Below, piece by piece: positions 11,166-23,185 of a stretch of DNA of 64,000 nt (within the stretch, counting starts at the first letter, position 1; the number at the start of each line of letters is the position of its first letter). This DNA comes from Notamacropus eugenii. Taxonomy: Eukaryota; Chordata; Mammalia; Diprotodontia; Macropodidae. Both the position numbers and the translations under genes were made by a program. Where the stretch lies: positions 519,312,224-519,376,223 of the forward strand of contig NC_092872.1 of NCBI RefSeq assembly GCF_028372415.1, given 5' to 3'. The notes beneath the pieces were generated by a model. That model did no database searches. It was not told the origin of the DNA and worked only from the letters and a program-made list of their open reading frames with translations.

Positions 11166-11400
11166 CATAATTTGGTGGGTATGAAAACTGCTGTGGAGGA
11201 GCTTGTGGCATTGAGGTCCCAGTCAAAGCCCCATCCATGCTGGCTGAAGCAGTCACATTAGGGGGAGGGCTGAAGGTCTGTGTCTGCTGCTGCTGCTGCT
11301 GCTGCTGCTGCATCATCATTGCCATCCGGTGCTGTCTGATATGGTGGCTAATCAGTTCTCTGCTGCGCTGGGCTACCATCTGGGCATTAAGAAAACCTTG
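11166..11400 (-). CDS. NCOA3: NCOA3 in-window exon 17: poly-Q
   Basis: The acceptor is a tandem TTAGCAG. I place the start after the second AG, which gives [29 protein letters not shown], a run of nine Gln (nine uninterrupted CAG codons at 11310-11284), then [18 protein letters not shown] and [14 protein letters not shown]. The donor is GTAAAT. Human NCOA3 usually has well over twenty Gln here. Use of the first AG would add one Gln. Confidence 0.96.
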
Positions 11401-13490
11401 CTGCTAACCAGGAGAAAAATTAAAGACTATATGAAGAACAAACTAATTTCATCCTGATCAAGAACCTAAAAGGCATTACAGATACAAATTATGTGGAAGG
11501 CAGAAATCCTGAGAGGGTTTTCAGTGGAATTATATATGACAGTAAGCTAAGCAGAGAAAATCTGGCCAAGTTCTTCAGGTTTTTTATGAACACTCTGAAA
11601 TAGACCATGGGAAACTGTTAACTGTTTAAAGCAAGAGGAGAGTGTTTCCAAAACTAAGGACCTAAAAGTTAATTCAGTGACATCATAGAATCTCACATAG
11701 CCCGTAGGCTGTCTCAGCAGGGTCTTCCTATAAAGCGTGCCAGACAAACATTTATCCAGCCTTCACGTGAAGATCTCCCTACCTTCCAAGGCAGCCTATT
11801 CTACTACTATAAGAGCAGAATTTTGGATTAATGGATTATTTTGAATTAATGTTCATCTTTGGTTATCAAATCTTTATTGTCAGTTTGCTCTAAGTTCTGC
11901 CACACTTTATATAAGGTATACAACAGGAAAATTTAAGTTCTAATACCTCCAAGCAACCATATAACGACAAGAAGTTGAGTAGTTTGGGGACACCAATCTC
12001 ATTCCTTAAAAATATAGCATGACATTTTCTTGCCAACCACCTTTTGTATATAATATGGAGATGCTATCTCTCCATGTGGCAGAAGCTAAAGACAGGAAGA
12101 AATGACATTCTCTATCACTACTGTCACTATTACTAGTAAATGAGACTCATTAGATGAGTAATCAGAGGATATGAACAAACAGATTTTCAAAATAATTAGA
12201 AATTACAACCACATAAAAGAATGTTCTAAATTAATAAAAAAAGTGCAACTCAAATAATTTTAAGGTTTTGCCTAACCACAACAAACTGGCAAAGCTTACA
12301 AAAGGTGGAAATAGTCAGTGTTAGAGGGATAATAGAAAAATAAGCACACATTGTGGATGATGCTATGAACTGGTCCAACCACTCTGGAAAGCAATCTGCA
12401 ATTACATGAAGAGACTGGCTGATTTCTTAGCATAACCTTTGACCAAGACATATCACTTACAAGCATATACTTTAAGAACATCAATGACAAACTGAAAGCA
12501 TCAAATATTTATACCACGATATCCATAGCAATTTTTTTTCTTATAACAAAGAACTATAAACCAAGTAGCTGCTTGTTCATTGGGGAATGGCTAAACAGAT
12601 CATGATACATACATGATCCAAAAGGAATATTACTATGATGTAAGAAACTGTGAATGGGTACTAGTATGGAAAGACTTATGTGAATTGATGGAAAATAATG
12701 TAAGCAGATGAGTAAAACTATGCACATTGACAGGAAAGTAAATGTAAAGAAAGCAAGTGCTACTGAATGTTGCAAAATTATAATGACCCAGTTCGGCCCC
12801 AAATGAGATACCTAGCCCCACTATCTCTGCAGAAACAAGGGACTGTACATGTCAAACACTGTGTACAGCAACAGGCTAGTTAAAGGATGACCTTGTGGAA
12901 AGGATAGTGGAGGGAAACCATGGAAAATGTAGATGACATAAAAACAAAAGCTATCAAAAATATTTTTTTTAAAAAAAATTAGATTAGCTAATATTTCACT
13001 CAAGATAACACTGGATGATAAAAAACCCACGTTCAATTATGCAAAACCAGGATTAATAATAATACAGGAGAAAAGAAACAGCCCCAGATGGCAGAACTGG
13101 GAACAATGAGTAAAATCTGCAAAGCGGATTATTTAGGTATGAGATAAGAAAACAACTAAGACTATCTTCAAGGAGAACAGGCTGGCTCAGAAAGTACTGA
13201 GTTTCCCCTGTGCTGTAAATCTTCAAAGTCTATAAAGACCATCACAGACAGGATCCTAAAAGTCTTAGTACAGCTTATAAGCACTAACAGCTTTAAACTG
13301 CACTAAGACTTTTGGGACATTCAGTCTGTAATCTCACATTGTTATACAGGGGATTCTTGTTTACTTTTACACTGGATAGCCTCCAAGGTTCCTTCCAACT
13401 CTGATGTTCCACAATAAAAGGATATAATGCATTTATTCAATAATTATTCACATGTGCTTCTTGAACTAAAGAGATCAGGATTCTTCTCAC
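11401..13490. other. NCOA3 intron
   Basis: Besides the old L1 at 12245-13030 it holds a weak CR1/MIR-like fragment near 11690-11800 and a tccttccaactctgatgttc terminus near 13390-13410. The rest is unassigned. Confidence 0.4.
12245..13030 (+). mobile_element. Old L1, 3' part of ORF2 and tail
   Basis: Carries degraded L1 landmarks: ggtccaaccactctggaaagcaat, then ttcattggggaatggctaaac. It is in the intron between in-window exons 16 and 17 and antisense to the gene. Many indels, no open frame. Confidence 0.7.
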
Positions 13491-13595
13491 CTGAGAGTTT
13501 ACTTGGGCCTGCATTACAGGCCTCATCACTGTAGCGCCACTAGACGGAGGGGTTTCCATTTTCATTTCAAGGGCCTGACGGCTCTGGTTCAGAAA
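13491..13595 (-). CDS. NCOA3: NCOA3 in-window exon 16 (35 codons)
   Basis: The acceptor is tctctctctccag and the donor is GTGAGA. It encodes [20 protein letters not shown], then [15 protein letters not shown]. Phase 0 to 0, so skipping it would leave the frame intact. It is not in any Met-initiated open frame and was found by phase and similarity. Confidence 0.96.
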
Positions 13596-14350
13596 CTGGA
13601 GAGAGAGAAAAGCCGGTCAGAGTGTACGTGGTGTATACCGATAGATGAAAGGGAACATGCCTTCAAAACAGAATTATTGAACAATGGAACATGCTGAGGT
13701 CTTCTCCACCGAACTGGTTAAACCATCAACTTGAAGATTATAAACAAAATTTGCCAAATATTTCAGGCTCAATTTATTTAATCTTAAAAAGTTCTTGGTC
13801 AGCAGAAATGAAGCTTAAAATAAGAGAACCTTAGAAAAACAAATAAACGATGGATGTGAAATTGTATCTTAAAGGGCATCATCAAAAAGTATCAGAAAAG
13901 ATTTATTGAGGCAGATTATCTCTACAATTGTGATTTTGTAAATTAGGCACTTAGAGAAGCTGCATTAACTTTCTCAGGTTAACCTTTAATGCACTACTGT
14001 TAAAGGGACATTCTTCCAGGCAACATTTAATAACAAGTTTTAAATGACACCCTACACAAGTGAACAGGTTCCCTAAATGTTGACTATTGTCTGCCTGGGA
14101 GCATTCAAAGGAAGATAATAGCATTCTCTGGATTATAAAATTACAGGCAAACTTAATTCAGTTCAATTCAACTAATACAGAACATTCTTCAAGGTAACCT
14201 TTGGTAACATTCAATTACAGTGTATTTAAAATACAATCTTCATGAGTGAACACAGCTTTCCAAAATGCCTACTTTTCTGTGTGAAAGCAGTTAATGCATA
14301 GGAATCTAGAACTCTCTAGAACATATATTTGCAAATCAATTCCATTTGAT

Positions 14351-14740
14351 TCAGTTCAACACGCACTTAGTAATCACCTGAATGCATGAAACTCTGGTAG
14401 ACGCTGGGAATAAAAAGACAAAGACCAAAGTTACCGCCCCAAAGGAGCATCATATTCTCCTGGGAGCACAGAACATGCATATAAACACACTAGGAGAAAA
14501 TCTGAGAATGAGAAAAACAAATAAAATAAAACAAAACACTACTAGGAAGGGACATCAGGGAAAGCTTCACAGAGAAGGTGATACCTGAGTTAAACCTTGA
14601 AGGAAGACCAAATTTGTTGGATGGATGGAAGGAAAGAAGGTTGAGAAGCAAAGATGTAAGTACATTCTAGGCGTAGAAGATAGTTTGTATGAATGGAGAT
14701 TAAGAAAAAGGGATAACTGTGATAACAAAAAGGAAGAAAC
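14351..14740 (+). repeat. Unassigned long interspersed repeat, first part
   Basis: Shares the layout of the copies at 20340-20960, 29757-30660 and 58571-59330: an ACTTAGTAATCACCTG-like start, a segment about contents of boxes such as gggaaagcttcacagagaaggtg, then a ttgaaggaagac stretch. I do not know its family name. Confidence 0.45.
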
Positions 14741-14779
14741 TTATCTTTGAGATCTATGGATAGGTAAAGTTAATGGATA

Positions 14780-15262
14780 ATTTTTGTTATATAAAATTTA
14801 AGCATTTTTGCACAAAAAACTCCAGTGTAGCTAATATTAAAAGAGAAATGGGTATAACTGAGGAAATATATGTATATATATGAAACCAATTCAAATACAG
14901 AAAACCAAGAGCCATTCCCCATAGATAAAGGTTCAAAGGCAATTTTCAAAATGAAGAAATTCAAGCTATCAACAACAATGTGAAAAAATGCTCCAAATCA
15001 CTAATAATTACAGAAATACAAACAGAAGTGACTTTGTAGTTCCATCTCACACCCATCAGATTGTCAAATATGACAAATGCTGGAAAAGCTGCAAAAAACA
15101 AAACAGGTCCACACTAGTACACTATTGATGGAACTCTGAATTGACCCAGACATTTGGGAACCAATTAGGAACTATGCCCCCAAAACTGTAAAATGGAATA
15201 CCCAGCAATACCATTACTAGGCTTATACAGTGAAGAGATCAAATGAAGAAAAAAACCAAAAC
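14780..15262 (+). mobile_element. Old L1 fragment, ORF2 C-terminal region
   Basis: Degraded plus-strand L1: tgctccaaatcactaataat, then tgggaaccaattaggaacta and tacccagcaataccattact, the usual order of the ORF2 end. Confidence 0.75.
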
Positions 15263-15266
15263 ACCA

Positions 15267-15412
15267 ATATGATGAGTCCCTGGGAGCTAGAAGCCTTCAG
15301 GCTTGATTGAAAAGTAATGAACTAGCCTAAGTCAGAAATAGAGAATGTCAAAATTTCCATGCCTACCATGAGTGGCTGCTACACTCCAGTCTGGGCAAGA
15401 CGGGAGAACTAG
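15267..15412 (+). pseudogene. 7SL (SRP) RNA retropseudogene, 5'-truncated
   Basis: The stretch follows the 3' half of 7SL RNA in order: caatatgatgagtccctggg, then aactagcctaagtcagaaat, agaatgtcaaaatttcc and actccagtctgggcaag. Differences are mostly C-to-T or G-to-A, as expected from CpG decay. The 5' Alu-domain half and the Pol III internal promoter are absent, so it should be silent. It abuts an L1 fragment, which fits L1-mediated retroposition. Confidence 0.75.
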
Positions 15413-17300
15413 CTTCAAGAAAGGAGGAAGGGCAGACGTGGGAGCTGGGAAGAGAGGGAGCAGTAGTCCAGTTTGGCTATAATGTGGCATTCAGAGAGAT
15501 AACTAGTATAAAATGAGGCTAGAAAGATTAGGGAGAGCCTTATTATGGAAAACTTTAAATACCTGGCTATAGATCTTGTATTTTATTCTACAAGCAATGG
15601 AACAGTCATGGAAGGCTTTTGAGCAAGACAGTAAGATGATCAAATCTATCCTTTATTATTATTAAGATTATTTTGACAGCTGTGTATAGAATGGATTAGA
15701 GGGAAGATATAAGAAGCAGTGAGACCATTTTGGAGGCTCTTAAAATAATTCAAGTAGAGAGGAAAGAAAATCTAGGAGATCAATGTATCAAATGCAGAGA
15801 TGTCAAGAAGGATGAAGATTAAGAAAAATCTATGAAATTTGCCAATGAAGAAATTACTGGTGATTAATATGATTGTATATGTATAATCTATATCAGATTA
15901 CTTGCTGTCTTGAGGACATAGAGGGGAAGGAGGAAGGGAGAAAAATTTGGAACTCAAAATTTTACAAAAATGAATGCTGAAAACTGTCTTTAAATATAAT
16001 TTAAAAAACTTTAAGGAAAAAAATTTGAGATTATTGGTAACTCTGAAGAGATCAATTTCTGCTGAATAGAGTCTGATGCTAAACAGTAAGGAGACTGAAA
16101 AAAGAGTGAGGAGTCACTGAATGTAGGAAGCTTTTTTCCTGGCACTTTGATGGTGAAGAGAAATTCAAAGGATAATATCTTAAGACAATGGAACATTTAA
16201 GTAAGGATTTTTACAGATGGAATAGATTTTCATGTGTTTGTAAGCAGCAAGAAAGCACCATTAGATAGGAGGAGATTGCAGATGAGAAAGAGAATGACAG
16301 GGTGAATCCTTGTAGGATGTAAGAGGGCATGGGATCCAGGATACTGAGGTGGCCATAGGAGGGAAGACGACCCCCTTCCTCATACACAGGAGTAAAGGAA
16401 GAAAGGATGGGTGAAGATGTGGAGGGGTTTTGAGATACACAGAAAGAAGAAAGGGGGATGGATAGCAAATGATTTATGCTCCCAGTAAAGTAAAAGGCAA
16501 AAACCTTTTGACAAAAGATAGGAAGATGAGAACGTAGCTGAGTGCTTAAGAGAAAGGGTCGTTGGCCTCTGTACTTGAAAAGAAACAAAATGACATCATA
16601 TGTCAGAGTAAATGTGTGTGTCTGACTACAGCTGGTCAAACCCACACAAGCTCAAAAGGCTCTGCAACAAGTCAGGCACAATAAGCCTGTGTGAACATCT
16701 GGGATTTGTACATCTAGTGTTTCTTTTGAGTTACTGCAAAAAATGGTTAAGATGAAAAATGAAAAAGATGAGAAAACATTTTTTTAAGGGAAAAGAAAAC
16801 CTGGAACAATGTGCCTGAGAGAGGAGTGAAATAATCAAGTAATAAGAAAAGGTTTACTGTGTAATAGCAGGGGCCAACTGGAGATTACATTAAATACATC
16901 TGTAATGGGTCCAGTTGTCAATGATATAAGCAAACAGCTAAGACAGAAGGTAGATTAACAGAGAAGTCAGATGGAGATAAGAATGTCAGACTGAGAACTA
17001 CAGGGGGTGAACGATGGTGACCAGGGGTTCAGAGGATGCAAAGATGGAGAAAAGTATAAAGCTGAATTGATGAATTATTAGATTATGCTTGCAAGAAGAA
17101 AATAAAGGCAAGTTAGTAGTGGTAGAGCTGAAGAACAAAGAGATAGCTGGGACTGGATGCTTCAGAAAAGATGAAGTATTCTTAGGAATAAGTGAATAAG
17201 TGACTTAGAAAGAGTGAAACAGAGAAATAGATGGAAAGACAGGAGACTATAATCAGCAAGAAGTAGTTCAGGGTTGAAGATCATAAGAAATAATAGGTAT
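15413..17300 (+). repeat. Unassigned long interspersed repeat, later part, with L1 3' end inserted at about 15856-16012
   Basis: The 15440-15840 block (agtttggctataatgtggca, ttttgagcaagacagtaaga) matches the copies near 20669-20950 and 58990-59240. It continues to about 17300 with purine-rich sequence. Inside lies a 3'-terminal L1 piece (ttggaactcaaaattttaca tail), bounded by similar sequences gaaattactggtga and gagattattggtaa that look like an old target duplication. Confidence 0.45.
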
Positions 17301-17599
17301 TGGTCAAGTAAGAGCTAAAGTATGGATATCCCGATTTGCAACTGAAGAAGAGTGAAACTACTGTTTTTAGGAGTAGAGGTGGTTGATGACCTGTGAAGTC
17401 AGGGAGTCAGAATGATCACCAGTGTGTACACCAGAACCCCTTAAAATATGAACAAGATCTGGATTAGAAAGGACAATGAACCCACCATTGTACTCTATAA
17501 GAAATCTAAGCCCAAAGCCTGCATTGGAAATATAACCATTAACTAAGACAAAATGATCTAGAGCCCAACCGAACACAGCAGCAAGGAATTGGATCAGAC

Positions 17600-18340
17600 A
17601 CTATTCCAAAAACCAAGAATACTGTAGTGAAAGAAGCACAGGACTCACTGTCAAAAGACCCAAGTTCAAATATCAACTCTGCCTCTTAATACTTGTAACA
17701 AAGTCTTTGAAACACTCTGGGCCCAAGATCATTCATCTATAAAAAGTTAAACAGGAGGCTTCTAATGACCCTTACAGTTCTAAATCCTAGGATCTAACTA
17801 ATTAATCTACTTACATAAACACCTATTAAACAGACACATAAATAGTTCATTAAAATTGCCGTCATGGGTTTGTCTTCCTTGGTCATTTAGCTGTGTATAT
17901 CAGGGTCAACTTTAAAGCAGGAAGGAACCTTAAGGAATAGTTAATCCAATTCTCTCATTTCGTAAGGGAGAAAACTGAGTGATCCACAGCTAAAGCAACT
18001 TGGCTCTTGGGTAGAAGTAGCAAACATAAAATATGTACCCAAGACCCCCAACTTACGGGTTCTTCCCACTGTAGTACAAAGCCTTACAGAATAGTGAATG
18101 ATGGGGATAAAGTAAATGTTTAATTCTGGAGTATCAAAATTAAACTAAGATGTTATAATATAACGGATTTATAAAATGGGGAGATAGCCTGGTCTGACAT
18201 CAAAGAAAACATTGGACTTGAAGCTAAGAGTTCATTTAAGTCTCAGTTTCAGATCTCCCATCTGTAAAACAGGAATCATTCTTTTCCTACTTATTTTACA
18301 AATAGAAGCATTTATTTCAATACTACAAAATGCTTAAAAA
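17600..18340. mobile_element. Cluster of MIR-type SINE relics
   Basis: Three diverged fragments: plus at about 17600-17815 (gacccaagttcaaatatcaa), minus at about 17895-18060 (ggaaccttaaggaatagtta), and plus at about 18185-18330 (ctcccatctgtaaaacagga). Confidence 0.5.
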
Positions 18341-18369
18341 TAAAGAACTCTGAATAATTTTCTATTCAG

Positions 18370-18600
18370 AATATCACCACTACATCGTGCCCTTTGGTAA
18401 CCTGGACTCCATTCTTGGGGTCCTCATCTTAGGAGGTCTGGGCCTCTACAACCATTAACAGCCTGCACTACATGCATTCCCCACCACCTCCTGACTGTGG
18501 TGTTGTCCTCACTCAACACAAGGTAAACACTCCTTTAGGGCAAGGAATGTATACAGTTCCTGGCACATAGTTAGCACTTAATAAATTACCATTTACTTAT
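18370..18600 (+). mobile_element. L2-like LINE 3' end
   Basis: Ends in the characteristic ttcctggcacatagttagca followed by cttaataaa. Diverged. Confidence 0.55.
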
Positions 18601-18725
18601 ACCCCATTCAGACTATATGAAAGAATCAAAATATTAATTTCTTATTCCCATGAAGGTAAGATTCTCTCTTCCCACCGTTCACCCCTACCTCTGCGACTTC
18701 AGCCACCATCAACACATCCACTTAC

Positions 18726-19022
18726 CTGCTGGCCCTGGAGTCTCTGTTGGAGTTGCATTCTAAGCTGTTTGGGTGTATTTGTTCGAGGTCTCATCATGTT
18801 AGCTCTGGGATGCATTCCCTGAAGTGGAAAGTTACCCTGCTGGCTCATTTGATTCATCATTGAATTATATGGCTGCTGTTGTCCCTGAAGATTGCTGAAA
18901 CCTCCTTGTATTACTGCAGATTGGGCTTGATAGGATTGTCCATAGAGAGTAGGCTTTTGGTCAATCATTACTGCAGACTCTTGACTTTGGAAAGACTCCT
19001 GTTTAGCTTCCAAAGCTTGTCC
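18726..19022 (-). CDS. NCOA3: NCOA3 in-window exon 15: Gln/Met-rich
   Basis: The acceptor is ttgctgttaaag and the donor is GTAAGT. It is exactly 99 codons, phase 0 to 0. It encodes [20 protein letters not shown] through [20 protein letters not shown] and [20 protein letters not shown], the start of the C-terminal Gln-rich region that also hosts the reported weak acetyltransferase activity. Confidence 0.97.
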
Positions 19023-19820
19023 CTTTAACAGCAAATAAACAAATGAATACCAATACCTACCATACATCTTAAAGAAATTAGGTATTTAGGTATTAATTTT
19101 AAAATGCCAGCATGAAATTCCAAAAACAAAATAATACTTGTCACCACATTGTCTGAAAAAAATGATTAAATGTCTTCTTTTGCAAAACTAAGAATTCATC
19201 CAAAATGCAAAACAGCCATTAATAATTTTTCTGTTCTGCAAATCTGGAGTTTTGTATAACTGCTTAAAGGAAAAGAATGAAAAAGAATGGGGAGTTGGGG
19301 AGATGCGAAGGGACAATCATGGCAGATATACCTTATTAGTTTCATTTTGTTGAAGCTAATAAAAAAATTAACTTGTATTCTAGCTGAGGCAGATGGTAGT
19401 ATAGTAGATCATTACACATCTAGAATCAAAAACTCCAACAGCAAATTAATGCAAATATAAACAACAATGACTGAGAATTTTCATGTAATTTGAATCATGC
19501 AATACTGTGAGGTATTCAGTTATACTGCTAAGATTATGAACATTAATGACTGGGGTAAACTAAAGTAAATATAGAATCAAAAGATGTGACCTTGAGTTTT
19601 GTCATTTGTAAAATGAGATTGTCGTAGTAAGTCTTGAACAAGTCAAATATTCTTGAAAACTAGTTTTACTGAGTCATAATTATTACATTATAAATAATTC
19701 TTTTGTTACCTATTAGGATTCTAAGAGCAATATTGTAGTTTTACAAATTATTTTTCCATGTGCAAAATGCTGAAATATGAAAATAGATGTATATCTATTA
19801 GTCAGGTTAATATTTCTTAC
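19023..19820. other. NCOA3 intron, nothing recognisable
   Basis: AT-rich, no clear repeat family or conserved frame. Confidence 0.45.
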
Positions 19821-19992
19821 TTGATTTACAAGATCAGGGATTCCCAAAGCTTTATCAATTTCTTCAAGTCCAGTGACATCTGTGTTACTCAACAGAGTAT
19901 GTAACTGATCCAAAAGAGCTCTTTCATCACTCTGACCTTCTATGTTAGAAGGAGGACACAAGAGATCATCTAGGGAATTCCTAACAAGGGCT
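19821..19992 (-). CDS. NCOA3: NCOA3 in-window exon 14: CBP/p300-binding (AD1) segment
   Basis: The acceptor is cttttttttag and the donor is GTAAGA. It encodes [40 protein letters not shown] and [17 protein letters not shown]. The helices around LDQLHTLL and [13 protein letters not shown] form the activation domain 1 helices of ACTR/NCOA3 that fold against the CBP/p300 NCBD (established for this family). Conservation is very high. Confidence 0.97.
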
Positions 19993-20104
19993 CTAAAAAA
20001 AGACAAAATTCAAAACATCTGACATTATAATGATAATTTCAGACACTTCTAAATAAAGTACAATGTTCACCGAATAAAGTCTACCCACACTATTCACAAA
20101 ACTA

Positions 20105-20310
20105 TTTGATAATTATCTAAACAGCACTGTCATATAAGAATAGTCCTATTGGATGAAGTCAGAAGACCTCAGTTCTAATCCTAACTCTGATACCTCGTAA
20201 CCACTTGATTTTGGCCAAGACATGTAACCCTTTCCTGTAAAATGGGACTAATATCTCCTGGACCACTCCAGGCGCTTCTGACATTATCATTATATGACAC
20301 GGTCACTACA
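20105..20310 (+). mobile_element. MIR-type SINE relic
   Basis: Contains gacctcagttctaatcctaac and tttcctgtaaaatgggacta, the anticipated MIR order. Diverged. Confidence 0.5.
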
Positions 20311-20339
20311 ATGATCATATATACATATGGAAACTGCTT

Positions 20340-20960
20340 TACTATTATGCTCAATGTGATTCAATAGACATGCTCAGTGCACCCTAATCACTGTGGCAGA
20401 TCCTTGGGACAACAAGAGAAAACCAAAGTGCTTTTGCCCTTACAGTCTATTAGTGGCATACAATATTAACAGAAATAATTACAGTCCACAGAAAATTATG
20501 GCAGTGGTAGCAGAAAGGTGGGGGTGATCAGAGACAGTTTCATGGAGAAAATGACACAAAAACTGAATGGGCAGGAACTTACTGCCTTTTGAAAGGCAGT
20601 GCTTGTGCATACCTGGCACAGAGAAAGCAGATAGAGTTCAATTCAGGAAATAGTTTATGAACCAGTTTGGCTAGAATATGGAGTTCATGAAGGGGAGTAG
20701 TAGGAAATAAGGTTGGAAAGGTAGATGGGAGCCAGATTGTGAAAGGCCTTAAAAACCAGGCTAAGGAATCTATATTTATCATATAGGCAAAGATAGCCAC
20801 TGAAGGTTATTGAATATGTCCATAGTCTGACCTGCTGTGTCTTAGGAAGATTGTTTTGATAACAAGATGAAAGATGCATTGATTAAGGTTGGGTGGGACT
20901 GAATGGAAACAAAGAAACAAATTAGGTAGTCCAGATAAGAAGTGGTGAGGGAATATATTG
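20340..20960 (+). repeat. Unassigned long interspersed repeat copy
   Basis: Contains ccagtttggctagaatatgg, agattgtgaaaggccttaaa and gacctgctgtgtcttaggaa, shared with the copies at 15440, 30060 and 59000. Confidence 0.45.
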
Positions 20961-21006
20961 TTGGTAGCATACCAACTGGTCCACTGATTTTTTAGAAAGC
21001 AATTTG

Positions 21007-21008
<2 letters not shown>

Positions 21009-21049
<41 letters not shown>

Positions 21050-21115
21050 TACATACACTCTCTCTCACACACACATATATATAATATGGGTATACACACA
21101 CACATACATATTTTA
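21009..21115. repeat. (GT)n microsatellite with adjacent mixed TA/CA tract
   Basis: About 19 uninterrupted GT units at 21009-21046, then a less regular ACATACAC/TATATA tract to about 21112. The opposite-strand frames of Thr-His repeats come from this. Confidence 0.95.
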
Positions 21116-21224
21116 AAGTGATTAAAGACTTTGCCCAGGAACTTCCAGCCAAAATGGCCACTTCAATGTAGGACAGGCTGCACAACTCCTATATATCCAT
21201 AATCCAACAAAACCCTGAAGTTTG

Positions 21225-21375
21225 CAATATGGAAAAGTCAATAGAATTGGCTTCAAAGCCAGGAATATTTAGGTTCAAGACCAGCTTATGACATACACTG
21301 GCTGTCTGACCCTCCACCAATAACAGAACCTATTAAAACCCTAAGCAATTAAGACTGTAACTTGCAGAAAGGATG
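21225..21375 (+). mobile_element. Old tRNA-type SINE relic
   Basis: agaattggcttcaaagccag, then tatttaggttcaagaccagc and gctgtctgaccctccaccaa give a SINE head. Weak. Confidence 0.35.
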
Positions 21376-22118
21376 CCAAATTGCATGGGTAGAGCAAGTT
21401 CAATACCAGAATAAATAAAAACATGATCTTGACCTCAATCCATAATCATTCTGGAACTGAGAGGAGAGGATAATAATATCATGTTCAACAACATCCAAAA
21501 GTTGTTTTCAAGTACAAAATTTATTTAAAGAAATCAGAGTAATCTCTCACCTAGAATAAAAAAACAAGCTACTTCAAATAAATAGGTTTCACAGATAATT
21601 TTATAGACAGAAAGCTATCACACAATCTTCTGAAGCATAGTAAACTGTTAGGCATCAATTATAGTAATATCCTTAAGGAACATTTAAAATATATGTCTAT
21701 TTGCCCTTATATAAAGTGATGCCAAAGTGTTTTGGCTTTAAAATGTTTTTTCTTCCATCTACTCCCTTCACTGTGAACGCTGCTTTTTAGTGCTGCAAAT
21801 GTATCCTCCAAGTTTCTAATCTGCTTTCTTATTCTTTCCATACAATGGACTGAGTAACAACTTTAAAATATTTGAATTCTCCTACCCAAGTATTTCTTGG
21901 GACCTATAACATAGAGGACTGTTCTTCCTTTATTTTAGGTTCTACGTTCCTAATGGCTGAGGATACTGATAGTCTAGCATACAGACAGTTGTGGTTACTA
22001 TATTTGTACATATAATCTAACTCTAACTACTTCCTTACAAATTTAGTGATGACTCTTTCCTTAAAAATAATAATAATAAGTAAATAAACTTACTGACATC
22101 ATCTATTTCAATCCCTAC
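21376..22118. other. NCOA3 intron part, nothing recognisable
   Basis: AT-rich sequence with a short AAT run at about 22064-22077. No repeat family recognised. Confidence 0.4.
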
Positions 22119-22245
22119 CTATTTTGCGTCCCACGAGGGCCCTGATCCATGGATAACATATTATCAGGCCAAGACCCAGGTGGATTAGAGGGGCCTGTCT
22201 GGCCATAGGCATTTACTCCCATTCCCACAGGAATCTCACCAGGTC
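22119..22245 (-). CDS. NCOA3: NCOA3 in-window exon 13
   Basis: The acceptor is ttatttcctag and the donor is GTAGGG. It encodes [20 protein letters not shown], then [20 protein letters not shown] and N. It has no Met-initiated open frame and is defined by splice phase and similarity to NCOA3. Confidence 0.94.
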
Positions 22246-22360
22246 CTAGGAAATAAAAATCAGGATATATTTAGAAATATACAAAAGAATGGCTGAAAAA
22301 TGTTAGGCAGCAATTACAAATATGTGTTTTACTTTTTTTTCTGGAAAGAAGAATACTTAC

Positions 22361-22594
22361 TCATATGAATCATCTGCTGCTGCAGCATTGGCCTTGTACC
22401 AGGTATACTATTGGACCTAATAGGAAGGCCAGGCAAAGTACCACCCATTGCAGGTCTGGGTAAGGAATTACTATAGTCAGTTCCTGGTCTCACCAATGAA
22501 CTCGTGTTTTGTTCCATTCTGCTAACTTTAGAATTTGGCAAACCCCACTCTCCTGAGGGATGATGGTTCATAGTCATATTTCTATTTGGTCCAC
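22361..22594 (-). CDS. NCOA3: NCOA3 in-window exon 12
   Basis: The acceptor is tttttcactag and the donor is GTAAGT. It encodes [20 protein letters not shown], then [20 protein letters not shown] and ends [14 protein letters not shown]. It includes the short QQQ before the M-rich end. Flexible, low-complexity linker. Confidence 0.95.
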
Positions 22595-23009
22595 CTAGTG
22601 AAAAAGAAAGAATTAGTTCTTCACCATTTTATAATACTGGGCTGTTGTTTTTTTTCAAATAAACAACCTCAATTACATAAAATAATGACCCAAAAGAAAA
22701 TCCCCAAATAGTAAGCTGCTAATGACGACACAACAGCATTTTGCCTTACCACTTCTGAGGGCCAAAACCAAGTAATAAAACTTAAAATCATTTGGTCACC
22801 ATTAATATGGCAAATAAATGTATAAATATATCCTGTAGGCTATTATTCCAGTCTGCTGGTTAAGGAAAATTATTCATAAAAACTTTGAACTAAAAGAGTT
22901 AGAACATATTAAGTGGAATCTTGATGCAGATGAATTGTGAGACTTGGATGGAGCCAATGTCATAATAATTTTTACTCAAGACAAAAATTTAACTTTATGC
23001 CAACGTTGA

Positions 23010-23185
23010 AGAGTGGTGGAGTTGGGAGCCAGAAATGTTCCAATCTTGCCTCAGATTCATTACTAGCTGTATTATCCTGGGCAAATGACTGGACCTCTAT
23101 CAACCTCAGTTTGCTCATCTGCAAAATGAGAGAAGTAGGCTTCATGTTCTCCAAGGTCCCTTCTCATTCCAATTGATGATCCTAT
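23010..23185 (+). mobile_element. MIR/Mar-type SINE
   Basis: gccagaaatgttccaatctt, tgccTcagattcattactag and ctcatctgcaaaatgagaga lie in SINE order, ending ccaaggtcccttctcattcc. Confidence 0.6.

Noticed and set aside
15267..15412. Functional 7SL RNA gene
   Set aside because: The 5' half with the Pol III promoter is missing and the remaining half is decayed.
16211..16645. 144-residue open frame on the minus strand
   Set aside because: Lies in a purine-rich old repeat. Composition is biased to Ser, Leu and Phe, with no conserved domain or splice context.
20807..21185. Thr-His and Cys-Val repeat proteins, here and at 60832-61107
   Set aside because: Translations of GT/CA microsatellites.
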